DNA of 14,318 nucleotides from JBHGAV01 sp041946685 (GTDB taxonomy: Bacteria; Acidobacteriota; Terriglobia; Bryobacterales; Bryobacteraceae), in the NCBI GenBank assembly GCA_041946685.1, contig JBHGAV010000081.1, forward strand, positions 1 to 14,318. The letters are read 5' to 3'. Positions 7,940 to 14,318 of this stretch are shown in pieces. The stretch's first letter is position 1. Every line of letters begins with the position of its first letter. Under the pieces are notes generated by a model. That model ran no database searches, was not told the origin of the DNA, and saw only the letters and a list, made by a program, of their open reading frames with translations. The translations under genes and the position numbers were made by a program.

Positions 7940-9562
7940 TTACAGCCGGGAGCCGAATTCGGCTGCAAATTGCTGTCGCAGCACCCTCTTGAGCACCTTC
8001 TCGGTGACGCCCACCGGGAGCGTCCCCGGGGCAACCCGGTGGAACCTGCGCGGGACCTTGTACGCGGCCAGGCGCGCGCGGCACCAGTCCGACAGATCCT
8101 CGTCAGCCGTTGTGAAAGAGAGCCGCGGCTCCAGGACGGCTACCGGCACTTCGCCCTTCTCCGGATGAGGAACGCCGATTACCGCCACCCGTGCCACGCC
8201 GGGGTGCGACGCCAGCACCTCCTCCACTTCCCTCGCCAAAACGGAGTACCCGCCGCACTTGATCACGTCCTTGGCCCGGCCAGCAAGGCGAACGAGCCCC
8301 AGTCGGCTCCGCTCTGCCAGGTCCCCGGTCCGGAGCCAGCCGCCCGGAGCCAGAAGCTCTGATTGTGGCCTTGCATCGCCCCAGTACCTGCCGGTCACGC
8401 CCGGTCCGCTCACCAGACAATGGCCGGTTTCGCCGGGCGGCGTGTCTCGTCCCTGCTCGTCCACCACCCGCACCCGAAGCGGAGGCACGGGCAGACACAG
8501 CTCTCCGTCCCCGGGCACAAACGGCGCATCCAGGCCGAACATGGCGATTCCTCCCAGTTCCACCATGCCGTAAGCGTTGACGAACACCGGTCGGATCCGG
8601 AGCCGGCTCGGACCTCGCAGCAGCGCTCCATACTCGAGGAGCCGGCGACGAAAGTAGCCGGGAAGATGGTCGCTGGCCGAGATCCACACCCGGACGCTGG
8701 CCAGCGCCTCGGCATCGGGAGCCGAGTTTACCAGCCGGATGAACATGGCAGGCACACCGACGACCACCTTGATCCGGTGGCGTCGAATCGCTTCCACCGC
8801 TGTATGGACCTCGAAACGCCGCAGAAACAAGCCTCCGATCCCCGCCATCAGCCCATATAGCGCCGTGCTCACCGCCATGATGTGGGACCAGGGCAACGTG
8901 AGAAGCGCCGAGCATCCAACCGGAGCTAGCGGAGCGGACACCAGAGCCGCTGTTCTCGCAGCCAGCAGCGCCTCGCTCGTGAGGACGGCGCTCCTGGGGG
9001 ATCCCTCCGTGCCCGAGGAGCAGAGTATGGCGACCGGGTCCGCCGGTGCGACATCGGCGGGCGGCTGCGTGGGGGCGCCGAGCCAGGCGGACGTGAAGTG
9101 CAAGAAACCTTCGGGCGCGTCCTCCCCGCGGTCCTGCACCCAACAGCCCACCGGCACGGTCTCTTTGGACCGGACTGCGGAACTGAAGAATTCGGCGTCG
9201 GTCACAAGGGTGGAAATGCCACAGCGGTCAACAATACCTCTCACTTCGGCCGGCGGCAAAAGCGGATTGAGCGGCACGGCAATTCCGCCCGCGCGAATGA
9301 CGGCCAGGAACCAGTCGAAACAGCGGGGCTCGTTGGTCTTCCAGATGGCCACTCTGTCACCGCGCTTCAGCCCCGCTTCCTCCTTCAGGAAGCGGCTCAT
9401 CGCGGCAACCTCGGCGTGGAGTTGCGCCAGGGTGTGCTCGGGCTCACCCGGAGCGTCCAGTACGCGGCCAACCAGGCGGCCGGCATCAACCAACAGCAAC
9501 TCGTCCAGCAGCCTCGCGACCGTGAGGCTCGGGTTCCGAATCAGGCGCAACCTGCGGATCAT
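7940..9562 (-). CDS. AMP-forming acyl-CoA synthetase / acyl ligase (ANL superfamily)
   Basis: A 540-residue adenylate-forming enzyme that would activate a carboxylic acid with ATP to an acyl-AMP and pass it to a thiol (CoA or a carrier protein). Core motifs in order are the phosphate loop SSGTEGSPRSAVLT (182-195), YGMVELGG (331-338), WLRTGD (409-414), the hinge GRAKDVIKCGG (428-438), and the C-terminal catalytic lysine in TEKVLKR (Lys522). Two motifs deviate: the usual lysine of the P-loop is Arg190, and TGK is TEK. The first 40 residues lack clear homology. The ATG start overlaps the reductase stop in ATGA, so ligase and reductase are translationally coupled. The neighbour implies that the thioester is reduced further. 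Substrate unknown; a fatty or dicarboxylic acid is plausible because the reductase resembles fatty-acyl reductases. Confidence 0.9.
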   Translation of the reverse strand: MIRRLRLIRNPSLTVARLLDELLLVDAGRLVGRVLDAPGEPEHTLAQLHAEVAAMSRFLKEEAGLKRGDRVAIWKTNEPRCFDWFLAVIRAGGIAVPLNPLLPPAEVRGIVDRCGISTLVTDAEFFSSAVRSKETVPVGCWVQDRGEDAPEGFLHFTSAWLGAPTQPPADVAPADPVAILCSSGTEGSPRSAVLTSEALLAARTAALVSAPLAPVGCSALLTLPWSHIMAVSTALYGLMAGIGGLFLRRFEVHTAVEAIRRHRIKVVVGVPAMFIRLVNSAPDAEALASVRVWISASDHLPGYFRRRLLEYGALLRGPSRLRIRPVFVNAYGMVELGGIAMFGLDAPFVPGDGELCLPVPPLRVRVVDEQGRDTPPGETGHCLVSGPGVTGRYWGDARPQSELLAPGGWLRTGDLAERSRLGLVRLAGRAKDVIKCGGYSVLAREVEEVLASHPGVARVAVIGVPHPEKGEVPVAVLEPRLSFTTADEDLSDWCRARLAAYKVPRRFHRVAPGTLPVGVTEKVLKRVLRQQFAAEFGSRL

Positions 9563-10725
9563 TCTAGTGCTCTGGGAGCCACCGGCTTCCGGCCCCAGTC
9601 GGATTCGACGCAGTAGGCGAACAGGCGGTCCAGGTAATCCATCACGTTGGGAGGACGGATACCCGCCGGCGACAGGCGCAGATCAGCCTGCGTCGTGTCG
9701 AACTCGAGCCGCATGTCCAGGTACGGGCGGTAGAAGAAGCCCTTCTTGAGGACGTGGCGGCGCTTTCCCCACACCGTGACTTCCAGGATGGGGCGCAGCA
9801 GCGCCAAGAACAAGACCGGATTCACGAAGCGGGGCGCCGGCAACTGGAAGTAGCGCGAAGCGGCGCCGGCGATCTCGCCGATGGTCGCGCTCCGCCCCGG
9901 CCCGGCGCAAAGATGAAAGGTGCCCCCCTCGGCCGATTCGTCCCAGGCCAGGTGCAGCGTCGCTTCCGCCACAAAGTCCACGGGAACCAGGTCGATCGGC
10001 GTCCGCGGGCTCCCCGGCACAATCCGCCACCGCCGCTCGACGTATGCCTTCAGTGGCCAGTACATCATGTGGAAGCTCGTCGTAGCCCCGGTGCGGGAGT
10101 GGCCGACGACGATACTGGGCCGCACAATCACCGCCGGCAGTTCGCCTGCGCGCTCCCGCACCACGGTCTCCGCTTCGCACTTGCTGGCCTCGTAGGCATT
10201 GCGGAAGCGCTGACCGGTGTTTAACTCATCCTCGCGCACCAAGCCGGCGCGGCAGCCTGCCACAAACGCCGTGCTCACGTGGGTGAAGCAACCGAGCGAG
10301 CCGCGGCGGCGCGCCTCCCCAGCCAGCTCCAGGACGTTGCGGACCCCGCCGACGTTGGCTCGCCGCGTCTCCTCGATGAGCGCGTCGAAGCGCACGGCGG
10401 CGGCGGCGTGGATGATGCGCGTCGCACCATCGGCGACGGCTGCCCAGTCTCCCGGAGAGAGCCCGCAACACTCCAGCGCCGTGTCGGCCGCATACACCTG
10501 AATGCGCCGGCGCACGGCTTCACGCTCCTCCGGAGCGCAGCAACGCGCAAGCAGCGCCTCCAGTCTCTGTGCCGCGCTCTTGTCCGCGGTCTCCCGCACC
10601 AGAAGGACCAGGCGCGCCTCCGGCCGCCGCTCGATCAGCAGTCTGAAGATCTCCTGGCCAAGGAACCCGGTGGCGCCCGTCAGGACCACGCGCTCGCCGG
10701 CGCCGGCATGGACCTTCTGGTTCAC
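9559..10725 (-). CDS. Thioester reductase / fatty acyl-CoA reductase-like SDR (NAD-binding-4)
   Basis: A 388-residue extended SDR of the type found in carboxylic acid reductases, NRPS terminal reductases and fatty acyl-CoA reductases. These reduce an acyl thioester with NADPH to an aldehyde or alcohol. Visible motifs are the cofactor loop TGATGFLG (16-23), HAAAAVRF (106-113), THVSTAFVAG (148-157), the catalytic Tyr178 and Lys182 in YEASK, and VRPSIVVG (201-208). The C-terminal part (FYRPYLDMRLEFDT at 331-344, then MDYLDRLFAYCVESDWG at 362-378) resembles tails of fatty-acyl reductases, which favours a long-chain substrate. It starts with GTG overlapping the radical SAM stop (GTGA) and ends in ATGA with the ligase. 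No carrier-protein domain is fused and none is encoded nearby, so CoA or a distant ACP must hold the substrate. Confidence 0.87.
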   Translation of the reverse strand: MNQKVHAGAGERVVLTGATGFLGQEIFRLLIERRPEARLVLLVRETADKSAAQRLEALLARCCAPEEREAVRRRIQVYAADTALECCGLSPGDWAAVADGATRIIHAAAAVRFDALIEETRRANVGGVRNVLELAGEARRRGSLGCFTHVSTAFVAGCRAGLVREDELNTGQRFRNAYEASKCEAETVVRERAGELPAVIVRPSIVVGHSRTGATTSFHMMYWPLKAYVERRWRIVPGSPRTPIDLVPVDFVAEATLHLAWDESAEGGTFHLCAGPGRSATIGEIAGAASRYFQLPAPRFVNPVLFLALLRPILEVTVWGKRRHVLKKGFFYRPYLDMRLEFDTTQADLRLSPAGIRPPNVMDYLDRLFAYCVESDWGRKPVAPRALE

Positions 10726-11891
10726 CGCACTGCGACTTTATCGAGTTGCACCCAGAAATCGGGCCGGGAAAGACGGCACCGAGCCGACGGCTGCGCATAC
10801 AGCGGATTCCCCGCCATCGACTCCCAAATCTCGCGCAGCGACTTCCGCCGGATATTGCCAAAGGAAAACGGGGTGAAGTCACAGGGCGAGACTTCTCCGT
10901 TCGCCCGCAGATGGAGTTGAACCATGGCCGCCGGGCAGCCCTCGGCAACGCAAGGGTAGGCGATGCTGGCGAACATCGTCTGGTGGACGATGCGCGGGTA
11001 GTCGGACTTCTCGGCGTACTTCTTCCGGAACTCGATGATTTGGCCCGCTTCCTCGTCGGTCAGAAGGCACTCGCGGTGATCGCTCAGGCGCCCGGTCGGA
11101 ATCACGTCAAACAGGAACACTTCCAGCACCTGTAGGTCCCGCGCCACATCCATCAGCGCATCGAGTTCGCCGTTCTGCATCTTCTCCCGCGTGGCGTAGG
11201 TCGAGATTCCGGTGAGAATTCCGGCCTCCCGGCACAATCGCAGGCCACGCGTCGCCTTCTCAAACAGCCCCGGGCGACGTCGGTTCTGGTCGTGGAGGGC
11301 GGCGTCGGCGTGATCCAGGCTCAGGTACAGGCCGTACAAGCCGGCTTGCTTGAGCCGCGAAACGTTCTTCTCGGTGAGCAGCTCCCCGTTGCTGAACAAG
11401 GTACAGACGCTGCGGGAGCGATCCACTGCGGAGATCAGATCGCAGATCCTCGGGTGGAGGAGTGGCTCGCCGCCCGTCAAAATGACGCAGGTCGTTCCCA
11501 AGTCCACGCTCTGCTCGATGGCGCTCTTGAGTTCTTCATATGTCAGTGCGTGACCGTTCCTGGAGGTTTCCCGCTGGTAGTCCACAGCCGAGCAGTGCCC
11601 GCAATCGCACTGGCAGTTGTAGGTCACCGCGATGGTGGCGACATGGGGGGTCCGGGCAGCGATCGCAGTCGCGCCGTGTCCGCCCTGCACCATGTTATCC
11701 ACAATCTGTCTGATGCGCCGGCGCGTCGCGGGAGCCCCTAGCGGCGGACTGACAAGGGAGAATGCCTTGAAACCTCCGTCGACCTCAGCCAGTGGCTTGC
11801 CGCCCGCGTAGTAATCGTCCTGAGCGCGGCGGTACCGCTCCATGCTGTTCCGGATCGCGCTGCGCTGCCAGGATTCTAGTCCGTTTCCCAT
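10722..11891 (-). CDS. Radical SAM protein with a twitch/SPASM-like auxiliary-cluster region
   Basis: A 389-residue enzyme (from the ATG at 11891) that should cleave S-adenosylmethionine with a [4Fe-4S] cluster to start radical chemistry. The cluster motif CxxxCxxC is C93-x3-C97-x2-C100 (NCQCDCGHC), with an extra cysteine, Cys95, inside it. The SAM-binding GGEP is at 140-143. A C-terminal region has Cys314, Cys319, Cys337 and Cys372, plus LRANGEVSPCDF and FGNIRRKSLREIW. This pattern is like the auxiliary-cluster domains of PqqE/anSME-type and MoaA-related enzymes; with four cysteines it may hold one extra cluster. A GTG at 11978 would add 29 Trp- and Ala-rich residues overlapping the upstream gene. 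I prefer the ATG because that stretch looks non-coding and a TGATATACT promoter element lies between the two. The gene is coupled to the thioester reductase. Substrate (peptide, lipid or small molecule) not assignable. Confidence 0.9.
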   Translation of the reverse strand: MGNGLESWQRSAIRNSMERYRRAQDDYYAGGKPLAEVDGGFKAFSLVSPPLGAPATRRRIRQIVDNMVQGGHGATAIAARTPHVATIAVTYNCQCDCGHCSAVDYQRETSRNGHALTYEELKSAIEQSVDLGTTCVILTGGEPLLHPRICDLISAVDRSRSVCTLFSNGELLTEKNVSRLKQAGLYGLYLSLDHADAALHDQNRRRPGLFEKATRGLRLCREAGILTGISTYATREKMQNGELDALMDVARDLQVLEVFLFDVIPTGRLSDHRECLLTDEEAGQIIEFRKKYAEKSDYPRIVHQTMFASIAYPCVAEGCPAAMVQLHLRANGEVSPCDFTPFSFGNIRRKSLREIWESMAGNPLYAQPSARCRLSRPDFWVQLDKVAVR

Positions 11892-11912
11892 CCACCCCCA
11901 GCCTGAGTGCCA

Positions 11913-11922
11913 CAGTATATCA
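11913..11922 (-). promoter_or_regulatory. Extended -10 promoter element before the radical SAM gene
   Basis: On the minus strand TGATATACTG reads from 11922 to 11913, an extended -10 (TGnTATACT) that starts on the stop codon of the TPR-like gene. A start about 7 bases downstream would give a leader of roughly 16 bases before the ATG at 11891. No convincing -35 is present, as is usual for extended -10 promoters. It could let the three-enzyme operon be expressed independently of the gene upstream. Confidence 0.35.
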
Positions 11923-12792
11923 TCTGCCGCCGCTGCCCGATGCCACAGCGGAAACGCGGCCCGCGCGAGCCAGTTCACTGGCCCGAGCCAGTTCCCGGTG
12001 GAAAAGCGGGTTCTCGGGATACTCTGCGACCAGTCCCGCCAGCAACCTCTCGGCCTCGTGCGGCCTCTTCTCCCTCAGATGGATCACCGCGAGCAGAACG
12101 CGCGCGAACGGGCCGTAATACCGGCCCCGCTCGGCCACGATCTGGAGGTGCTCGATCGCCTTCTCCTTGTTACCCTGGATGCCGTCTATGCGCACGAACC
12201 ACCGCACAAAAAAGTAGAGGCTCCCAACCACGTATTCGACCGATCCGGCCGTCAGGTGCGCGTCGTAATAGGGAGGGTCCAGCGCCAGTAGCTTGAGAAC
12301 GTAGGCCTGACTCTGCTTGGCGAGCGCGAAACTTCCCAAACGTCGTCTCTCCACCAGCGCCGCGTAATCGGTCACCAGACCGGCGGACATGCCGAGGGCG
12401 AACAGCGCTTCCCGGTCGTTGGGATGGGTCGCCAGCCGGGCGTTGGCGCGCTGGCGGGCCATGGCGATCTGGCGCATGAACTCGTCGTGGAGGGCCGGGT
12501 CGGGCTTGAGACGATCACGGTCGACAACCCGGTCGTCATCCTGGAAGAACTCTATCTGGAGGATCCGCAGCCGGTCCAGTTCGCTGAACAGGTAGGCGGC
12601 GGCCTTCACGGCGTGCGGAACCGCACATTGCGGGTCCTGCGCGATTTGACGGTCCAGGATGGCGTGCGCCCCGCGGAAGTCGAAGTTGTACATCCGCACG
12701 AACGCTTCTCCGACGGGAGTAGAGGTGTCCACCCGGGCATTCTCAGCCCAGAGGGACACGGCCAACAAGGTGAATGCCACCAGGATGCGCAA
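11920..12792 (-). CDS. Exported TPR-like protein, function unknown
   Basis: An alpha-helical protein of about 290 residues with an N-terminal signal peptide (RILVAFTLLAVSLWA, cleavage near A-ENA). Two non-ATG starts are possible. TTG at 12792 gives a standard short signal peptide. TTG at 12849 has a better ribosome binding site (GGGAG, 8-base spacer) but a 20-residue n-region. There is no in-frame ATG before the mature part. The mature protein begins TPVGEAFVRMYNFDFRGAH, and helix pairs resembling TPRs recur (AKQSQAYVLKLLALDP; AIEHLQIVAERG; AERLLAGLVAEYPENPL). TPR proteins scaffold protein complexes, so this one would do so in the periplasm. It precedes the radical SAM operon on the same strand and may be co-transcribed. 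No catalytic motif was seen. Confidence 0.72.
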   Translation of the reverse strand: MRILVAFTLLAVSLWAENARVDTSTPVGEAFVRMYNFDFRGAHAILDRQIAQDPQCAVPHAVKAAAYLFSELDRLRILQIEFFQDDDRVVDRDRLKPDPALHDEFMRQIAMARQRANARLATHPNDREALFALGMSAGLVTDYAALVERRRLGSFALAKQSQAYVLKLLALDPPYYDAHLTAGSVEYVVGSLYFFVRWFVRIDGIQGNKEKAIEHLQIVAERGRYYGPFARVLLAVIHLREKRPHEAERLLAGLVAEYPENPLFHRELARASELARAGRVSAVASGSGGR

Positions 12793-12797
12793 GTGGG

Positions 12798-12804
12798 CAG
12801 TATA
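12798..12804 (-). promoter_or_regulatory. TATACTG -10-like box at the TPR-like gene start
   Basis: TATACTG on the minus strand (12804-12798) lies 6 bases before the TTG at 12792 and repeats the element seen before murB and the radical SAM gene. It has no clear -35. If used, the transcript would start close to the TTG, which argues for the shorter form of the protein. If the TTG at 12849 is the true start, the box lies inside the coding region and is probably accidental. Confidence 0.25.
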
Positions 12805-12851
12805 CCGCAGGGAGCTCGCCCGCAAAGTAGACTGGAAGTTCGGGACCAACT

Positions 12852-14318
12852 ATGCGACTCCCAATCGTCTTGCTTTCCGTCCTGATCTGCGCCTCAGCGC
12901 AGACTCAGGAAATCTCGGGCGAGCGTATCCGGGCTCACGTCAAGTTTCTGGCGAGCGACCTGCTCGAAGGCCGCGGGGTGGGCACCCGCGGCGGGCAGCT
13001 CACTGTCGAATACCTGGCCGCGCAATTCGCCCTCATTGGAGCCAAGCCAGGCGGCGACAACGGGACCTACTTCCAGCGGGTCCCTTTGGTCGGCGTAGAG
13101 CCGCAGCCGGACGCCCAGATGTCGGCTGAGGCGGGAGGCAAGTCGCTGTCACTTCGATGGCTTTCGGACTTCGTCGGCTCCAACTACAGGCAGAGGCCGC
13201 AGGACCAGTTCGACGCCGAGGCGGTCTTCGTCGGCCACGGCATTGTCGCCCCCGAGTTCCAGTGGAACGACTTCAAGAGCGCGGATGTGAAAGGGAAGAT
13301 TCTGGTCCTCTTCACGAACGAGCCCTCCTCGACTGATCCCAAGTTCTTCGGCGGCCGCGCCCTCACTTACTATGGCCGCTGGACCTACAAGTTCGAACAG
13401 GCCTTGCGTATGGGCGCCCTTGGAGCAATCATCATCCATACCACGCCTACCGCCGGTTACGGCTGGGAGGTCGTCAAGAACTCATGGGCCGCGGAAGATC
13501 CCTTTGTGAAGTTGCAGCCCGGCCAGCCGGAGCTCGCCTTCGCGGGGTGGGTGACCGAGGAGGCCGGGGCGAGGCTCCTGGCGCTCGCGGGCAAGACCGT
13601 CAACGAGCTCCTCAAAGCTTCGGAGGCGCGCGATTTCAAGCCGATCCCCCTCGGCATCCGCATCCGTGGCCGTATCAACAGCAAGATCCGCGATATCGAC
13701 ACCGCGAACGTCGCGGCCATTATTCCTGGTAGCGATCCCGCTTTGGGCACGGAAGCCGTCGTCTTCAGCGCGCACTGGGACCACCTGGGAATCGGCCCCG
13801 CCGTGAACGGCGACTCCATTTACAACGGGGCCGTGGACAACGCCACCGGTTGCGGAGTCCTGCTCGAGATCGCGCGGCAGTGGGCCTCGCTCGAGCAGAA
13901 GCCGAAGCGCTCGGCTCTGTTCCTGGCTGTGACGGCGGAGGAAGGCGGCCTTCGGGGATCGGAGTACTACGCCGCCCATCCGATCATTCCTCCGGGCAAG
14001 ACGGCGGTGGCTTTGAATTTCGATGGCTTTCTGCCATTCGGGCGGACCAAAGACGTGGTGGTCAGCGGCGCCGAGCGGACTACCTTCTGGCCCCATGTGC
14101 AAGAGGCCGCCCAGAGGATGAATCTCGTCATCCGGCCTGACCCCAGGCCCGAGCAGGGCAGCTTCTACCGCTCGGATCACTTCTCGTACGCGCGCGTCGG
14201 CATCCCCGCATTCACGGTGGATGTGGGCGAGCTGTTCGCGGGAAAGCCGGAGGGTTACGGGCAGAAGATGTTCGAGGAGTTCAACGCCAAGCACTATCAC
14301 CAGCCTTCCGACGAATTC
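12852..14318 (+). CDS. Exported M28-family zinc aminopeptidase, 3' end missing
   Basis: The open frame runs from the ATG at 12852 to the end of the window (489 codons, no stop), so the last part of the protein is cut off. A signal peptide is present (MRLPIVLLSVLICASA-QTQ), then a typical start of the exported M28 peptidases, HVKFLASDLLEGRG (29-42). Residues of roughly 120-240 look like a PA-domain insert. The dinuclear zinc site is complete: His308 and Asp310 (SAHWDHLG), Asp329 (GAVDNATG), catalytic Glu363 with Glu364 (TAEEGGLRGS), Asp391 (NFDG), and His483 (YHQPSDEF). It should release N-terminal amino acids from peptides outside the cytoplasm. The start is divergent from the TPR-like gene; a GGGA 6 bases before the ATG is the likely ribosome binding site. 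All active-site residues needed for function lie within the visible part. Confidence 0.93.
   Translation, partial: MRLPIVLLSVLICASAQTQEISGERIRAHVKFLASDLLEGRGVGTRGGQLTVEYLAAQFALIGAKPGGDNGTYFQRVPLVGVEPQPDAQMSAEAGGKSLSLRWLSDFVGSNYRQRPQDQFDAEAVFVGHGIVAPEFQWNDFKSADVKGKILVLFTNEPSSTDPKFFGGRALTYYGRWTYKFEQALRMGALGAIIIHTTPTAGYGWEVVKNSWAAEDPFVKLQPGQPELAFAGWVTEEAGARLLALAGKTVNELLKASEARDFKPIPLGIRIRGRINSKIRDIDTANVAAIIPGSDPALGTEAVVFSAHWDHLGIGPAVNGDSIYNGAVDNATGCGVLLEIARQWASLEQKPKRSALFLAVTAEEGGLRGSEYYAAHPIIPPGKTAVALNFDGFLPFGRTKDVVVSGAERTTFWPHVQEAAQRMNLVIRPDPRPEQGSFYRSDHFSYARVGIPAFTVDVGELFAGKPEGYGQKMFEEFNAKHYHQPSDEF

Noticed and set aside
8103..9143. Long Arg/Gly-rich open frame inside the acyl ligase region
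   Set aside because: It is an out-of-frame shadow typical of GC-rich DNA; the ANL motifs lie in the other frame.
13482..14300. 272-codon minus-strand open frame opposite the M28 gene
   Set aside because: The plus strand encodes a complete M28 active site; the reverse frame has no recognisable motifs.

Overview
The window looks like a piece of a GC-rich bacterial chromosome, most likely an uncultured or soil Acidobacteriota (Solibacter/Bryobacter-like). This rests on the M28 peptidase with its 'HVKFLASDLLEGRG' N-terminus, the exported TPR-type protein, and general resemblance of the proteins as I recall these families. No rRNA, tRNA, CRISPR array or insertion sequence was seen, and there is no gene-free stretch longer than about 110 bases.

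Region 1 (1-3519, plus strand) is the 3' end of a complex I operon: nuoM (5' end outside the window), nuoN and nuoH, tightly packed. The order M-N-H differs from the usual A-to-N order, and NuoH carries about 65 extra residues late in the protein. Region 2 (3485-5395) holds a DUF2461 gene on the minus strand, whose tail overlaps the end of nuoH. Next to it are a DinB-like C-terminal remnant or mini-ORF and a divergent murB. The divergent pair is separated only by a short AT-rich palindrome that provides a TATACT box in both directions, with murB apparently leaderless or nearly so. Region 3 (5396-6960, minus) is a two-gene operon of short-chain dehydrogenases behind a recognisable sigma-70-like promoter. 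The downstream gene ends base-to-base with murB.

Region 4 (7070-12792, minus) is the most interesting part. In transcription order it encodes an exported TPR-like protein, a radical SAM enzyme with an apparent auxiliary-cluster domain, a thioester/fatty-acyl reductase (NAD-binding-4 type SDR), an AMP-forming acyl ligase, and an exported LolA/RseB-like beta-sheet protein. The three central enzymes overlap by 4 bases each. Ligase plus reductase form the two halves of a carboxylic acid reductase without a visible carrier protein. With the radical SAM enzyme they suggest an uncharacterised pathway that activates a carboxylic (probably fatty) acid, reduces it to aldehyde or alcohol, and modifies it by radical chemistry. 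The flanking exported proteins could serve the envelope side. This pathway reading is inference.

Region 5 (12852-14318, plus, running off the end) is an exported M28-family zinc aminopeptidase with a PA-like insert, divergent from the TPR gene.
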